From assembly GCA_017465825.1 (NCBI GenBank), contig JAFTVI010000017.1, positions 1-64,000 on the forward strand: a DNA stretch of 64,000 bases, written 5' to 3'. Positions 1 through 10,442 of the stretch are shown here, in pieces (within the stretch, counting starts at the first letter, position 1; each line of letters opens with the position of its first letter). Source of the DNA: Clostridia bacterium. Lineage in GTDB: Bacteria > Bacillota > Clostridia > Oscillospirales > Acutalibacteraceae. Below the pieces are notes generated by a model. The model was not told the origin of the DNA and searched no databases. It saw only the letters and a program-made list of their open reading frames with translations. Both the position numbers and the translations under genes were made by a program.

Positions 1-26
1 GACAGACAGACAGACAGACAGACAGG
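1..26. repeat. GACA tetranucleotide microsatellite at window edge
   Basis: About six head-to-tail copies of GACA occupy the first 26 bases. The array may extend beyond the window, so the copy number is a minimum. It lies just upstream of a candidate promoter for the secreted protein gene, where slippage could alter spacing, but that is inference. Confidence 0.7.
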
Positions 27-42
27 ATAACTGCGCCTATTT

Positions 43-73
43 TTGCAATTTAAATAATAATACCATATATAAT
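43..73 (+). promoter_or_regulatory. Candidate sigma-A promoter of the secreted repeat protein
   Basis: TTGCAA (43-48) is followed after 17 bases by TATATA (66-71), with an overlapping TATAAT at 68-73. A stem-loop with a T-run begins immediately downstream, so transcripts from here would either start inside that structure or be attenuated by it. Confidence 0.4.
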
Positions 74-124
74 AAGTCGTTTGCAGAGTGTGAGTAACAT
101 CACGCTTTGCAGACGGCTTTTTTG
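74..124 (+). terminator. Long stem-loop plus T-run ahead of the first gene
   Basis: The arms at about 74-85 (AAGTCGTTTGCA) and 108-119 (TGCAGACGGCTT) pair with G-U wobbles and enclose further pairing, and a T-run follows at 118-124. It is either the terminator of a gene left of the window or an attenuator for the gene that starts at 156. Confidence 0.5.
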
Positions 125-155
125 TATTTTAAATCCATTAAAGGAGGCATTTAAT

Positions 156-1907
156 ATGTCAAAAACAAAAAAATTATTGTCAATCATCCTTGCAATTTTA
201 ATGATTGCAAGTACAGTCTCTGTTGCCTTTGCGGCAGAAACCCAGGTATTATACATCGGTGAATTAGGTCTGAATAACCAATATACCACCGACGGTACAA
301 CGGCGGTGGATGGTGCGCCCGGAGATGATGTTTCGTCTTATGCGTATTGGGATTACGAAACTAAAACCCTTACGCTCAAAAATTATACCCAGACCATAAC
401 TGCCAAGGAATATGCAGGTAATACCTATCACGGCATATATTATGCAAATGATATAAACCTTGTTCTGATCGGCGCAAATGAGATCTCAGTTGTTTCTACA
501 GATTCTTCCTATGAGAAAGATAAAAATACATCAGGTATCGAGTCGAGTAATTCGATTACCGTTACAGGAACGGGCTCTCTTACAATTTCATCTCCCGTTC
601 TTGCGTTGTCCGCAATGGGTGACATTACCCTCAACTGTGACGGTCCCATTAGTGTTACAACTACCAGTTACGAAAGCGGAATTCGCGCCGGTAACACAGT
701 AGATATTAAAAAAGGTACAATCAATATTTCCAGTGACGAATGGGCAATAAGTGCATCACAGTTAAGCGTTGCAAATGCTGCTGTGACTGCTTCTTCAGAC
801 TATGATACCGTAATTTCGGTTTATTATGATGTTGCAATTAAAGATTCAACGGTAAAAGCGATTTGTAACAAACCTAATTTTACAACAGCTTATAACGGAA
901 TTGATTCCTCAAATGGCTCAATTACCATAGAGGGCTCTGAAATTGAAGCAAGCGGTTCAATTGGAAACAATCGTGTAGCTGGTATGGCTATTAAAGCGGC
1001 GGATAATATCATTATAAATGATAGCACTGTAACCGCATCAGCAGGAACGGGACTTCGTTTTAACGGCAGCAGCTGCGCTATTGCCAACAGCACGGTAAAT
1101 CTCACAAGCACTGGTACTGCCAACTCCGCCAGAGGTATTTACGGAAAAGGTGTTTCAGTTACCAACAGTACAGTTACTATTACAAGTGCAAAGGCTGCAT
1201 ATAACAATGTTCCGACTGTGAACGCTGATGAAAGTGTTATATTTTACGGTGCAGATGCAGCCGCCGCTAACGGGGCTGGTGTAAAATCCGCTGAGAATCT
1301 GAGCAGTGCTTACAGTCAGAAATATGTAAAAATAACTCCTATTCCCGAATCGTGCCTTGCAGGTGAACACAATACTGAAACAGTTGGAGCAAAGGCTAAG
1401 ACTTGTACAACAGTTGGTTGGGATGCATACGAATACTGCAAGGATTGTACATACTCAACTTATGAAGAAATTTCTGCATCACACAATATCGAAACAGTAG
1501 AAGCAAAAGCAAAGACCTGCACAGAAGCCGGTTGGGATGCTTACGAATACTGTAAGGATTGTACATACTCAACTTATGAAGAAATCCTTGCATCACACGA
1601 TATTGAAACAGTTGAAGCAAAGGTACAGACCTGTACAACAGTAGGTTGGGATGCATATGAATACTGTAAAGACTGTGACTACACAACCTATAAAGAAATT
1701 CCTGCTGCTAACCACATTGACAATGACGGCGACAATAAGTGCGACAACGGTTGCGGTTATGAATTTGAAAAGCTTGCAGAAGATACCGGTGCCTGCGAAC
1801 ACTGCGGTAAAGAGCATACAAGCTTTATTGATAACATTATCTGTGCAATCAAACGCTTCTTCAAGCTTCTTAAAGATTTTGTTACAGTAATTGACCCTGA
1901 AATTTAA
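156..1907 (+). CDS. Secreted beta-helix-like protein with three tandem 38-residue Cys repeats
   Basis: A 583-residue exported protein of unknown function. The ATG at 156 follows AAGGAGG (141-146) and opens a typical signal peptide (charged SKTKK, hydrophobic core, cleavage near AFA-AE at residues 26-27). Residues about 60-400 are rich in short Val/Ile/Thr/Ser/Asn strands with recurring 'ITI..S.I.AS'-type rungs, suggesting a right-handed beta-helix or adhesin-like fold. Residues 405-518 hold three near-identical 38-residue repeats, each with a TCT..GWDAYEYC.DC core; such Cys-pair repeats occur in surface proteins of gut Firmicutes. A Cys/Asp segment (DNDGDNKCDNGC) and a CEHC pair follow, and the last 28 residues form an amphipathic, Phe/Ile/Lys-rich tail. 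No LPXTG anchor is visible. A role in the cell surface or in carbohydrate binding is inference. Confidence 0.75.
   Translation: MSKTKKLLSIILAILMIASTVSVAFAAETQVLYIGELGLNNQYTTDGTTAVDGAPGDDVSSYAYWDYETKTLTLKNYTQTITAKEYAGNTYHGIYYANDINLVLIGANEISVVSTDSSYEKDKNTSGIESSNSITVTGTGSLTISSPVLALSAMGDITLNCDGPISVTTTSYESGIRAGNTVDIKKGTINISSDEWAISASQLSVANAAVTASSDYDTVISVYYDVAIKDSTVKAICNKPNFTTAYNGIDSSNGSITIEGSEIEASGSIGNNRVAGMAIKAADNIIINDSTVTASAGTGLRFNGSSCAIANSTVNLTSTGTANSARGIYGKGVSVTNSTVTITSAKAAYNNVPTVNADESVIFYGADAAAANGAGVKSAENLSSAYSQKYVKITPIPESCLAGEHNTETVGAKAKTCTTVGWDAYEYCKDCTYSTYEEISASHNIETVEAKAKTCTEAGWDAYEYCKDCTYSTYEEILASHDIETVEAKVQTCTTVGWDAYEYCKDCDYTTYKEIPAANHIDNDGDNKCDNGCGYEFEKLAEDTGACEHCGKEHTSFIDNIICAIKRFFKLLKDFVTVIDPEI
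1368..1709 (+). repeat. Three tandem 114-bp coding repeats
   Basis: Units start at 1368, 1482 and 1596, each exactly 114 bp (38 codons) and beginning with a His codon. Units one and two are closest; the third diverges in the C..CD and KEIPA portion. They remain in frame, so copy-number change would preserve the protein. Confidence 0.85.
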
Positions 1908-1918
1908 TATAAAATTTT

Positions 1919-1945
1919 CCGCCTCAACCGAGGCGGATTTTTTTT
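1919..1945 (+). terminator. Intrinsic terminator of the secreted protein gene
   Basis: CCGCCTC (1919-1925), loop AACC, GAGGCGG (1930-1936), then an A and eight T residues. It lies 11 bases after the stop codon. Confidence 0.9.
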
Positions 1946-1963
1946 ATCGGCTTCACCGATAAA

Positions 1964-2087
1964 ATGAATAATTAGCAATGAGCAGTTAGTAATGGTGGAA
2001 AGGGCGTTGCCCTTTAACCTGTTTTATACAAATCAAGCCCGTAGGGCTTCCTTAATTGCTCACCACTCACTGCTAATTGCTCATTAT
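1964..2087. repeat. MITE-like non-coding element with terminal inverted repeats
   Basis: A 124-bp stretch whose left end (ATAATTAGCAATGAGCAGTT) resembles the reverse complement of its right end (ATAATGAGCAATTAGCAGTG). Inside are two short perfect hairpins, AAAGGGC-gtt-GCCCTTT (1999-2015) and AAGCCC-gta-GGGCTT (2035-2049). It lacks a plausible gene and sits between a terminator and the leu promoter, as expected of a small dispersed element. Copy number elsewhere in the genome cannot be seen here. Confidence 0.5.
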
Positions 2088-2120
2088 ACAGAATTATTAT
2101 TTATTTTTTTATTTTACCTC

Positions 2121-2149
2121 TTGACATTTGCATTTTTCAATTGTATAAT
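2121..2149 (+). promoter_or_regulatory. Sigma-A promoter of the leu/ilv T-box leader
   Basis: TTGACA (2121-2126), a 17-base spacer and TATAAT (2144-2149): a perfect consensus promoter directly ahead of the T-box leader. Confidence 0.9.
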
Positions 2150-2155
2150 ATCTGC

Positions 2156-2440
2156 AATACAGATTAAACGCAATGACAAGGCTAAAGGGTCATTCGCAAC
2201 GGATTTTCAGAGAGCAGCCGTCCGGTGCAAGGCTGTAACCGTGAGTGATCGTATCTCTCCTTCGAGCGGTCGACTGAACACCGTCAATGACGGTCGTGTA
2301 GGAAGAACGGAGCTTCATCGTTAAAGAAGTATCATATTCGGCTGTGCGCCCGATATGAGAAGAGTGGGTGATTTAATCACCAATTAGAGTGGTACCACGG
2401 ACTTTACTGTTCCGTCTCTTTGTTGAGACGGGACATTTTT
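2156..2440 (+). promoter_or_regulatory. T-box riboswitch controlling leuA
   Basis: The roughly 285-nt leader shows the T-box hallmarks: an AGAGAG...GGTGCAAG...TCTCTC stem I with apical loop (about 2209-2259), a stem III-like hairpin (ACCGTC-aat-GACGGT, about 2279-2295), and the T-box sequence AGAGTGGTACCACGG at 2386-2400, followed by a terminator. The variable bulge base after TGG is T, which matches an A discriminator as in tRNA-Leu, -Ile and -Val. Known mechanism: uncharged tRNA binding stabilises the antiterminator. Both AUC (2248-2250) and CUC (2255-2257) occur near the expected specifier position, so I cannot decide between Ile and Leu; leuA downstream favours Leu. Confidence 0.92.
2409..2440 (+). 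terminator. T-box regulated terminator
   Basis: GTTCCGTCTC (2409-2418) pairs with GAGACGGGAC (2425-2434) around a 6-base loop, followed by ATTTTT. This is the terminator alternative of the T-box leader and ends 36 bases before the leuA start. Confidence 0.9.
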
Positions 2441-2476
2441 GTTTATTCTGTATAGTATCAAAAAGAGGTGAACTTT

Positions 2477-4150
2477 ATGAAAGGAACACAAAAGTATACA
2501 AGACAGTTTTTTATGCCTCCCGAGGTCAAGGGCGAATGGATGAAAAAGACTTATATCGACAAAGCTCCCATTTGGTGCTCCGTTGACCTGCGTGACGGCA
2601 ATCAGTCACTTATTATTCCAATGAGCCTTGAAGAAAAAGTAGAGTTTTTCAAGCTCCTTGTCAAAATGGGCTTTAAGCAGATTGAAGTTGGTTTCCCCGC
2701 TGCAAGCGAGACCGAGTATCAGTTCCTGCGTACACTTATCGAAAACGACCTTATTCCCGACGACGTAACCATTCAGGTGCTTACTCAGTCGAGAGAACAT
2801 ATTATCAAAAAGACATTTGAGAGCCTTAAGGGCATCAAAAATGAAAATCACGTTATTGTACATCTGTACAACTCAACGTCAGTTGCACAGCGTGAACAGG
2901 TTTTCAGAAAGAGCAAGGAGCAGATAAAGCAGATTGCCATTGAAGGTGCAACTTTATTTGATACTCTTGCCAAAGAATACGGTGTAAAATACCGCTATGA
3001 GTATTCTCCCGAATCATTCACAGGCACAGAGCCCGAATATGCTCTTGAAGTCTGTAATGCTGTTCTCGACATCTGGCAGCCCACCGCTGACAGAAAGGTC
3101 GTTATCAATCTTCCCGTTACTGTTGAGCATTCAATGCCTCACGTTTACGCTAACCAGATTGAGTATATGAGCAACAATCTCAAATACAGGGAGAATGTTG
3201 AAATTTCACTTCATCCTCATAACGACAGAGGCTGTGCAGTTGCAGACTGCGAATTGGGACTTCTTGCAGGCGCAGACAGAATTGAAGGCACTCTCTTCGG
3301 CAACGGCGAGAGAACGGGTAACGCAGATATCGTAACACTCGGTATGAATATGTATTCACAGGGTGTTGACCCCAAGCTTGATTTTTCCAATATGCCCGAA
3401 ATCGTACAGGTATACGAAAAAGTTACAAGAATGTCTGTTTATGAGCGTTCACCCTATTCGGGTAATCTTGTATTTGCCGCTTTTTCCGGTTCACATCAGG
3501 ATGCTATTGCAAAGGGTATGAAGTACAGAGAGGACAATAACTGTGAATTCTGGACAGTTCCTTATCTTCCCATCGACCCCAAGGACGTGGGCAGAGAATA
3601 TAAGACTGATGTTATCCGTATCAATTCTCAGTCAGGTAAGGGCGGTATCGGCTATCTTCTCGAAAAGCAGTACGGCTATGTTCTGCCTATGAAGATGCGT
3701 GAGGACGTCGGCTATTGCGTAAAGGATGTTTCCGATAAGGGTCATAAAGAGCTTCAGCCCGATGAGGTTTTCACCGTATTCAACGACAATTATGTAAATG
3801 TTATAGACGGTCCTGTCAAGTATATGGATTGTCACTTCGTCCGCAAGCCCGATACAGTTGTTTATCTGACTGTTGAGCATAACGGCATTGTGGATGATGT
3901 AAGTGCAAGCGGTAACGGACGTCTTGACGCTGTTGCAAATGCTCTTCATAAGTGCGGAATTAAATTTGACCACCTTGAATATACAGAGCACGCTCTTAAC
4001 GTAGGTTCAACCTCAAAAGCTGTTTCCTATGTGAGCGTTACTATGGAAGACGGCAAAGTAAGCTGGGGTGTCGGCGTTGATGACGATATCATCGTTTCAT
4101 CAATCTACGCTCTCTTCTCCGCTATTAACCGCTACGAAAAAAATAAGTAA
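2477..4150 (+). CDS. leuA: 2-isopropylmalate synthase, long LeuA2-type
   Basis: Catalyses condensation of acetyl-CoA with 2-oxoisovalerate, the first committed step of leucine synthesis. At 557 residues it is the long type with N-terminal extension. Visible signatures are [11 protein letters not shown] near residue 40 (catalytic Arg-Asp), the metal-binding SLHPHNDRG around residue 245, GNGERTGN, and a C-terminal LeuA dimer/feedback domain over roughly the last 130 residues. I chose ATG 2477 because AGAGGTG (2464-2470) lies 6 bases upstream; the in-frame GTG at 2468 is part of that ribosome binding site. First gene of leuA-C-D-B and directly behind the T-box. Leucine feedback through the C-terminal domain is family knowledge. 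Confidence 0.95.
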   Translation: MKGTQKYTRQFFMPPEVKGEWMKKTYIDKAPIWCSVDLRDGNQSLIIPMSLEEKVEFFKLLVKMGFKQIEVGFPAASETEYQFLRTLIENDLIPDDVTIQVLTQSREHIIKKTFESLKGIKNENHVIVHLYNSTSVAQREQVFRKSKEQIKQIAIEGATLFDTLAKEYGVKYRYEYSPESFTGTEPEYALEVCNAVLDIWQPTADRKVVINLPVTVEHSMPHVYANQIEYMSNNLKYRENVEISLHPHNDRGCAVADCELGLLAGADRIEGTLFGNGERTGNADIVTLGMNMYSQGVDPKLDFSNMPEIVQVYEKVTRMSVYERSPYSGNLVFAAFSGSHQDAIAKGMKYREDNNCEFWTVPYLPIDPKDVGREYKTDVIRINSQSGKGGIGYLLEKQYGYVLPMKMREDVGYCVKDVSDKGHKELQPDEVFTVFNDNYVNVIDGPVKYMDCHFVRKPDTVVYLTVEHNGIVDDVSASGNGRLDAVANALHKCGIKFDHLEYTEHALNVGSTSKAVSYVSVTMEDGKVSWGVGVDDDIIVSSIYALFSAINRYEKNK

Positions 4151-4164
4151 GGAGTGTATTGATA

Positions 4165-5427
4165 ATGGGAATGACAATGACACAGAAGATTCTTGCCGCA
4201 CACGCAGGTCTTGAATCTGTAGAAGCAGGTCAGCTTATTATGGCAAAGCTTGACCTTGTATTGGGTAATGATATTACATCACCCGTTGCGATTAACGAAT
4301 TCAGCAAAAACGGATTTGATAAAGTTTTTGACAACACAAAAATCGCAATGGTAATGGACCATTTTGTTCCTAATAAGGACATCAAGGCAGCACAGCAGAC
4401 AAAGCAGTGCCGTACCTTTGCAAAATCATTCAATATCAAAAATTATTATGATGTGGGCGAAATGGGCATTGAACACGCTCTTATTCCCGAAAAGGGACTT
4501 GCCGCACCCGGTGACTGCATCATCGGTGCAGACTCACACACCTGTACATACGGCGCACTGGGCGCATTTTCAACAGGTATCGGCAGTACGGATATGGCGG
4601 CAGGTATGGCAACAGGTAAAGCCTGGTTCAAGGTTCCTTCCGCAATCAAATTCACTCTTACAGGAGCTCTGCGCAAGGGCGTATCAGGTAAGGATGTAAT
4701 TCTTCATATCATCGGAATGATCGGTGTTGACGGTGCTCTTTACCGCTCAATGGAATTTACAGGCGAAGGACTTCATTCACTTTCTATGGATGACCGTCTT
4801 GCTATGGCTAATATGGCTATCGAAGCCGGCGCAAAGAACGGTATTTTCGAGGTTGACGACAAAACTCTTGAGTACGTCAACGGCAGAGTAAACCGCGAAT
4901 TCACAGTTTATAAAGCAGATGAAGATGCTGTTTATGATGAAGAGTACGTAATCAATCTTAGTGAAATCGTTTCGACAGTTGCCTGTCCTCATCTTCCCGA
5001 GAACACAAGACCTGCATCCGAGCTTACGGATATAGTTCCCGATCAGGTTGTTATCGGCTCCTGCACCAACGGCAGAATTTCAGATATGAAAGCCGCGGCA
5101 GAAATACTCAAAGGCAAAAGGGTTGCAAAGGATATCAGATGTATCGTTATTCCCGCAACACAGTCAGTATATAAAGAGTGCATTAAGCTCGGCTATATGG
5201 ATATTTTCATTGATGCAGGCTGTGCAGTTTCAACTCCCACCTGCGGCCCTTGCCTTGGCGGTTATATGGGTATTCTTGCAGACGATGAAATCGCAGTTGC
5301 AACCACAAACCGTAACTTTGTAGGCAGAATGGGTGCAAAATCATCAAAAATTTATCTTGCAAGTCCCGAGGTTGCGGCGGCAACAGCAGTAGCAGGTCAT
5401 ATCGTAGACCCAACGGAGGTAGAATAA
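4165..5427 (+). CDS. leuC: 3-isopropylmalate dehydratase large subunit
   Basis: A 420-residue aconitase-family subunit that, with LeuD, isomerises 2- to 3-isopropylmalate. It carries the three 4Fe-4S cysteines in GSCTNGR (around residue 295) and CGPCLGG (around residue 355), and the aconitase [11 protein letters not shown] segment. The length matches the bacterial/archaeal short HacA/LeuC class. AAGGAG at 4149-4154 serves the ATG at 4165; an in-frame TTG at 4159 is too close and less likely. It begins 14 bases after leuA and its TAA overlaps the leuD ATG (TAATGA), indicating translational coupling of the two subunits. Confidence 0.95.
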   Translation: MGMTMTQKILAAHAGLESVEAGQLIMAKLDLVLGNDITSPVAINEFSKNGFDKVFDNTKIAMVMDHFVPNKDIKAAQQTKQCRTFAKSFNIKNYYDVGEMGIEHALIPEKGLAAPGDCIIGADSHTCTYGALGAFSTGIGSTDMAAGMATGKAWFKVPSAIKFTLTGALRKGVSGKDVILHIIGMIGVDGALYRSMEFTGEGLHSLSMDDRLAMANMAIEAGAKNGIFEVDDKTLEYVNGRVNREFTVYKADEDAVYDEEYVINLSEIVSTVACPHLPENTRPASELTDIVPDQVVIGSCTNGRISDMKAAAEILKGKRVAKDIRCIVIPATQSVYKECIKLGYMDIFIDAGCAVSTPTCGPCLGGYMGILADDEIAVATTNRNFVGRMGAKSSKIYLASPEVAAATAVAGHIVDPTEVE

Positions 5428-5906
5428 TGAACGTTAACGGCAGAGTACATAAGTACGGTGACAATATTGATACGGATGTTATCATCCCTGCAAGATACCT
5501 CAATACAGCTAACCACAAAGAGCTTGCGGCTCACTGTATGGAGGATATTGATGCAGAATTTGTAAATAAAGTTTCAGACGGCGATATTATGGTTGGCGGC
5601 GCAAACTTCGGTTGCGGTTCTTCAAGAGAACACGCCCCCATTGCTATCAAGGAGTCAGGCATTTCCTGTGTTATCGCATCAACTTTTGCAAGAATTTTCT
5701 ACAGAAACGCTATAAATATCGGTCTTGCTATCCTTGAATGTCCCGAGGCCAGCGAAAAAATCGCAGACGGTGACGAAGTAAGCGTAGATTTTGATACAGG
5801 CGTAATTAAAAATGTTACAAAGAATGAGGAATACAAGGCACAGCCTTTCCCCGAATTTATAAAAGAGATCATTTCCGCTAACGGACTTCTCAATTCTTTA
5901 AAGTGA
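5427..5906 (+). CDS. leuD: 3-isopropylmalate dehydratase small subunit
   Basis: A 159-residue swivel domain partner of LeuC. It shows the family signatures [15 protein letters not shown] near the N-terminus and [15 protein letters not shown] around residues 53-67, which form the substrate-specifying loop region. The ATG overlaps the leuC stop by one base, so translation is coupled. Length is typical of the short LeuD class that pairs with a 420-residue LeuC. Soluble cytoplasmic enzyme; fourth-step partner within the T-box controlled operon. Confidence 0.95.
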   Translation: MNVNGRVHKYGDNIDTDVIIPARYLNTANHKELAAHCMEDIDAEFVNKVSDGDIMVGGANFGCGSSREHAPIAIKESGISCVIASTFARIFYRNAINIGLAILECPEASEKIADGDEVSVDFDTGVIKNVTKNEEYKAQPFPEFIKEIISANGLLNSLK

Positions 5907-5916
5907 GGCATATACA

Positions 5917-6987
5917 ATGAAAAAGGTTATTACTGTTCTCAAGGGCGACGGAATAGGCCCCGAAATCGTTGACGAAGCATTGAAAGTGCTTGACAAAATA
6001 GCAGAAAAGTATTCCCACGAGTTTGAGTATAAGTATGTTGATATCGGCGGTTGCTCAATCGACAAGTACGGAGTTCCCATTACCGATGAAGGTATGGCGC
6101 AGTGCAAAAACTGTGACAGCGTTCTTCTCGGCGCAGTAGGAGGCCCCAAGTGGGATAACTGCCCGCCTGCAATCCGCCCCGAAAAGGCTCTTCTTGCCGT
6201 AAGAAGTGAATTGGGACTGTTTGCAAACCTGCGTCCCACAAAGCTCTTTCAGCAGTTGGCTGACGCATCACCTCTCAAGCAGTCAATCGTAGGTAACGGC
6301 ATAGATTTGCTTATCGTCCGTGAACTTACAGGCGGTATCTACTTCGGTAAGAGAACAACAGGCGAAGAAAACGGTGAAAAATTCGCCGCTGACGAGCTTA
6401 AATATTCAGAACACGAAATTGAGCGCATCGGCAGAGTAGCATTTGAGTCTGCAAGAAAGAGAAGAGGCAAGGTTTCTTCCGTAGATAAGGCAAATGTTCT
6501 CGATTCATCAAGACTCTGGAGAAGTGTTATGCACCGTCTTGCAGAGGAATATTCAGATGTTGAATATGAAGATGTTCTGGTTGATAATACAGCTATGCAG
6601 CTTATTAAAAATCCCTCAAGATTTGATGTTGCCGTTACAGAGAATATGTTCGGTGATATTCTTTCCGATGAAGCAAGTATGCTTACAGGCTCAATCGGTA
6701 TGATGCCCTCTGCGAGCCTTTCCGAAGGTACACTCGGTATGTATGAGCCCATTCACGGCTCAGCTCCCGATATTGCAGGTATGGATATAGCAAATCCTCT
6801 CGGCACAATTCTTTCAGCCGCTATGATGCTCCGTTACTCATTTGATATGATTGAAGAGGCGGATGCAATCGAAGCTGCTGTCAATGCAGTCCTTGATGAT
6901 GGTTACAGAACAGTTGATATTATGCAGGACGGTATGAAACAGGTCAAATGCTCTGAGATGGGTACTCTTGTTGCCGCAAAACTGTAA
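5917..6987 (+). CDS. leuB: 3-isopropylmalate dehydrogenase
   Basis: A 356-residue NAD-dependent oxidative decarboxylase yielding 2-oxoisocaproate, the last leu-specific step before transamination. Family signatures are GDGIGPEIV at residues 10-18, the substrate-binding arginines in LRPTKLF and [11 protein letters not shown], the metal-binding [12 protein letters not shown] segment and the GSAPDIAG nucleotide-binding motif. It starts 10 bases after leuD with GTGAGG upstream. No terminator is visible after the stop; a palindromic AT-rich element (6991-7127) separates it from ilvB. Confidence 0.95.
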   Translation: MKKVITVLKGDGIGPEIVDEALKVLDKIAEKYSHEFEYKYVDIGGCSIDKYGVPITDEGMAQCKNCDSVLLGAVGGPKWDNCPPAIRPEKALLAVRSELGLFANLRPTKLFQQLADASPLKQSIVGNGIDLLIVRELTGGIYFGKRTTGEENGEKFAADELKYSEHEIERIGRVAFESARKRRGKVSSVDKANVLDSSRLWRSVMHRLAEEYSDVEYEDVLVDNTAMQLIKNPSRFDVAVTENMFGDILSDEASMLTGSIGMMPSASLSEGTLGMYEPIHGSAPDIAGMDIANPLGTILSAAMMLRYSFDMIEEADAIEAAVNAVLDDGYRTVDIMQDGMKQVKCSEMGTLVAAKL

Positions 6988-6990
6988 TTT

Positions 6991-7127
6991 ATGCAAAATT
7001 TTTAAATTTTTGCAAATTATTCATCTTGCATTGTGCATTATGAAGTATAATAAATGCTTGCTATTTTAAAACGTTTATATTATAATTATATGTAATTCAA
7101 ATAATTGCAAAATTGCAAATTTTGCAT
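6991..7127. repeat. AT-rich element with about 29-bp imperfect terminal inverted repeats
   Basis: The left arm (6991-7021, ATGCAAAATTTTT...GCAAATTATT) is matched by the reverse complement of the right arm (7100-7127, ATGCAAAATTTGC...GCAATTATT). The centre contains TTGCATTGTGCATTATGA and a promoter-like sequence. The arrangement looks like a miniature inverted-repeat element dropped between leuB and ilvB, or a long mRNA hairpin. It could lower read-through from leu into ilv. Confidence 0.5.
7058..7086 (+). promoter_or_regulatory. Candidate secondary promoter for ilvB
   Basis: TTGCTA (7058-7063), 17 bases, TATAAT (7081-7086), inside the inverted-repeat element. If active, the ilv genes have T-box-independent expression in addition to read-through from leuB. 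Confidence 0.5.
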
Positions 7128-7145
7128 TAAATGTGTGGTGAAGTA

Positions 7146-8816
7146 ATGAAATTATCAGGATCTGAAATTCTTATCAGAACTTTGATTGAGCAGAATGTAG
7201 ATGTTGTTTTCGGTTATCCCGGCGGACAGGTTATCAATATTTATGATACACTTTATCAGCATCAGGACGAAATAAAACATATTTTAACTGCTCACGAGCA
7301 GGGTGCGGCTCACGCGGCTGACGGCTATGCAAGGTCAACGGGCAAAGTCGGCGTTGTTATTGCAACCTCAGGCCCCGGTGCAACAAACCTTGTTACAGGT
7401 ATTGCAACTGCATATCTTGATTCAGTACCTCTTGTAGCCATTACAGGCAACGTGTCACTTCCTCTTATCGGACGCGACAGCTTTCAGGAGGTTGACATTA
7501 CAGGTATTACAATGCCCGTTACAAAGCACAATTACTTTGTAAATAAGGGAGAAGTGCTTGCCGACACGGTAAGAGAGGCTTTTAAACTAGCTATGTCAGG
7601 CAGACCCGGTCCCGTACTTATTGATATCCCCAAGGATATACAGACATCCCTTTATGATTATGAGCCTCAGCCGGCAGTTACTGCTGATGAAAAAACAGCA
7701 GGTGATGGTGATGATATATCAGCAGCTGTTGAACTTATAAACAACGCAAAGAAGCCTTATATCTATTGCGGCGGCGGCGTTATTTCAGGCGATGCATCCG
7801 AAGAAGCAGTTGAACTTGCCGAAAAAATTGATGCAGTTTTAGGTTGCTCATTTATGGGACTTTCCGCTGTATCTACCGATAATCCGAGATTTCTGGGAAT
7901 GCAGGGTATGCACGGCCACTATGCATCCTCTATGGCTCAGCATAATGCCGATTTGATTATAGCAATCGGTGCTCGTTTCAGTGACAGAGCTACAGGAAAT
8001 AAGGCTAAATACGCTCCCAAAGCAAAAATTATCCACATTGATATCGACAATGCGGAAATTGATAAAAACATTTCGGTTGACTGCGGAATCTGCGGTGATG
8101 TAAAGCTTACATTGCAGAAGATTATTGATTCTGTTGATGCAAAAAACAATCCCGAATGGATTGAAAAAGTTTCGGCATTTTCTGCACAAGAAAAAGAACA
8201 GCTTAAACTGACTTCCGATATGACCCCCTATAACCTTATCGATGTTATCAATAAAACTGTTGATGCCGATACAGTTATTGCAACAGATGTCGGTCAGCAT
8301 CAGATGTGGGCGGCGCAGTATTGCAAATTCTCAAAGCCGAGAAAGTTCGTTTCAAGTGGCGGTCTCGGTACAATGGGATTCGGTCTCGGTGCGGCAATCG
8401 GTGCACAGATAGGCTCGGGCAAAAAGAGTGTTCTCATTACAGGCGACGGAAGCTTCGGTATGTGCCTTAATGAGCTTGCAACAGCGGCATCCTACAATGT
8501 TCCCGTTGTTATTGTCATTTTCAATAACGGCGTGCTCGGTATGGTTCGTCAGTGGCAGACGCTTTTCTTTGATAAGCACTATTCAAATACCGTGCTTGAC
8601 AGAAAAACCGATTTCGTAAAGCTTGCAGAGGCATTCGGAATAAAAGGCTACAGATGTACCGAAATGGCGGAGTTTGAAAAAACTATGAAATCCGCTTTTG
8701 AGGACAACGGCCCTGTTCTTATTGAATGCTTTATAGATAAGGATGAAATGGTTCTTCCTATGCTTCCTCCCGGCGGCTCAATGGATGACATAATCGTCGA
8801 AAGGTTAGGTGACTGA
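7146..8816 (+). CDS. ilvB: Acetolactate synthase large subunit
   Basis: Thiamine-diphosphate and FAD-binding enzyme (556 residues) that makes acetolactate or acetohydroxybutyrate in valine and isoleucine synthesis. Visible signatures: VFGYPGGQVINIYD, the catalytic Glu in TAHEQGAAHAADGYAR near residue 47, the central domain, and the thiamine-diphosphate motif GDGSFGMCLNELAT ending at NN. ATG 7146 is preferred because GGTG (7137-7140) sits 5 bases upstream; ATG 7131 has no ribosome binding site. The biosynthetic rather than catabolic type is supported by the adjacent regulatory subunit gene. Stop codon TGA lies 1 base before the ilvN start. Confidence 0.95.
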   Translation: MKLSGSEILIRTLIEQNVDVVFGYPGGQVINIYDTLYQHQDEIKHILTAHEQGAAHAADGYARSTGKVGVVIATSGPGATNLVTGIATAYLDSVPLVAITGNVSLPLIGRDSFQEVDITGITMPVTKHNYFVNKGEVLADTVREAFKLAMSGRPGPVLIDIPKDIQTSLYDYEPQPAVTADEKTAGDGDDISAAVELINNAKKPYIYCGGGVISGDASEEAVELAEKIDAVLGCSFMGLSAVSTDNPRFLGMQGMHGHYASSMAQHNADLIIAIGARFSDRATGNKAKYAPKAKIIHIDIDNAEIDKNISVDCGICGDVKLTLQKIIDSVDAKNNPEWIEKVSAFSAQEKEQLKLTSDMTPYNLIDVINKTVDADTVIATDVGQHQMWAAQYCKFSKPRKFVSSGGLGTMGFGLGAAIGAQIGSGKKSVLITGDGSFGMCLNELATAASYNVPVVIVIFNNGVLGMVRQWQTLFFDKHYSNTVLDRKTDFVKLAEAFGIKGYRCTEMAEFEKTMKSAFEDNGPVLIECFIDKDEMVLPMLPPGGSMDDIIVERLGD

Positions 8817-8817
8817 T

Positions 8818-10367
<1,550 letters not shown>

Positions 10368-10380
10368 AATCAGCATTTTT

Positions 10381-10421
10381 GCACCTCCCGACGCTAAAAA
10401 AGTCGGGTTGGTGCTGTTTTT
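10381..10421 (+). terminator. Stem-loop with T-run between ilvC and ilvD
   Basis: GCACCTCCCGAC (10381-10392) pairs with GTCGGGTTGGTGC (10402-10414) around an A-rich loop, followed by TGTTTTT. It is a convincing intrinsic terminator 14 bases after ilvC and 22 bases before ilvD, so ilvD expression depends on incomplete termination or on an unseen promoter. Confidence 0.8.
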
Positions 10422-10442
10422 GCTAAAGGAGGCAAATTCCCA

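Noticed and set aside
1368..1709. Possible CRISPR-like array
   Set aside because: Repeats are contiguous 114-bp coding units without spacers and lie in a signal-peptide protein.
1992..2586. Two plus-strand open frames overlapping the MITE-like element and the T-box leader
   Set aside because: They cover structured regulatory RNA, lack ribosome binding sites, and the second runs into leuA in another frame.
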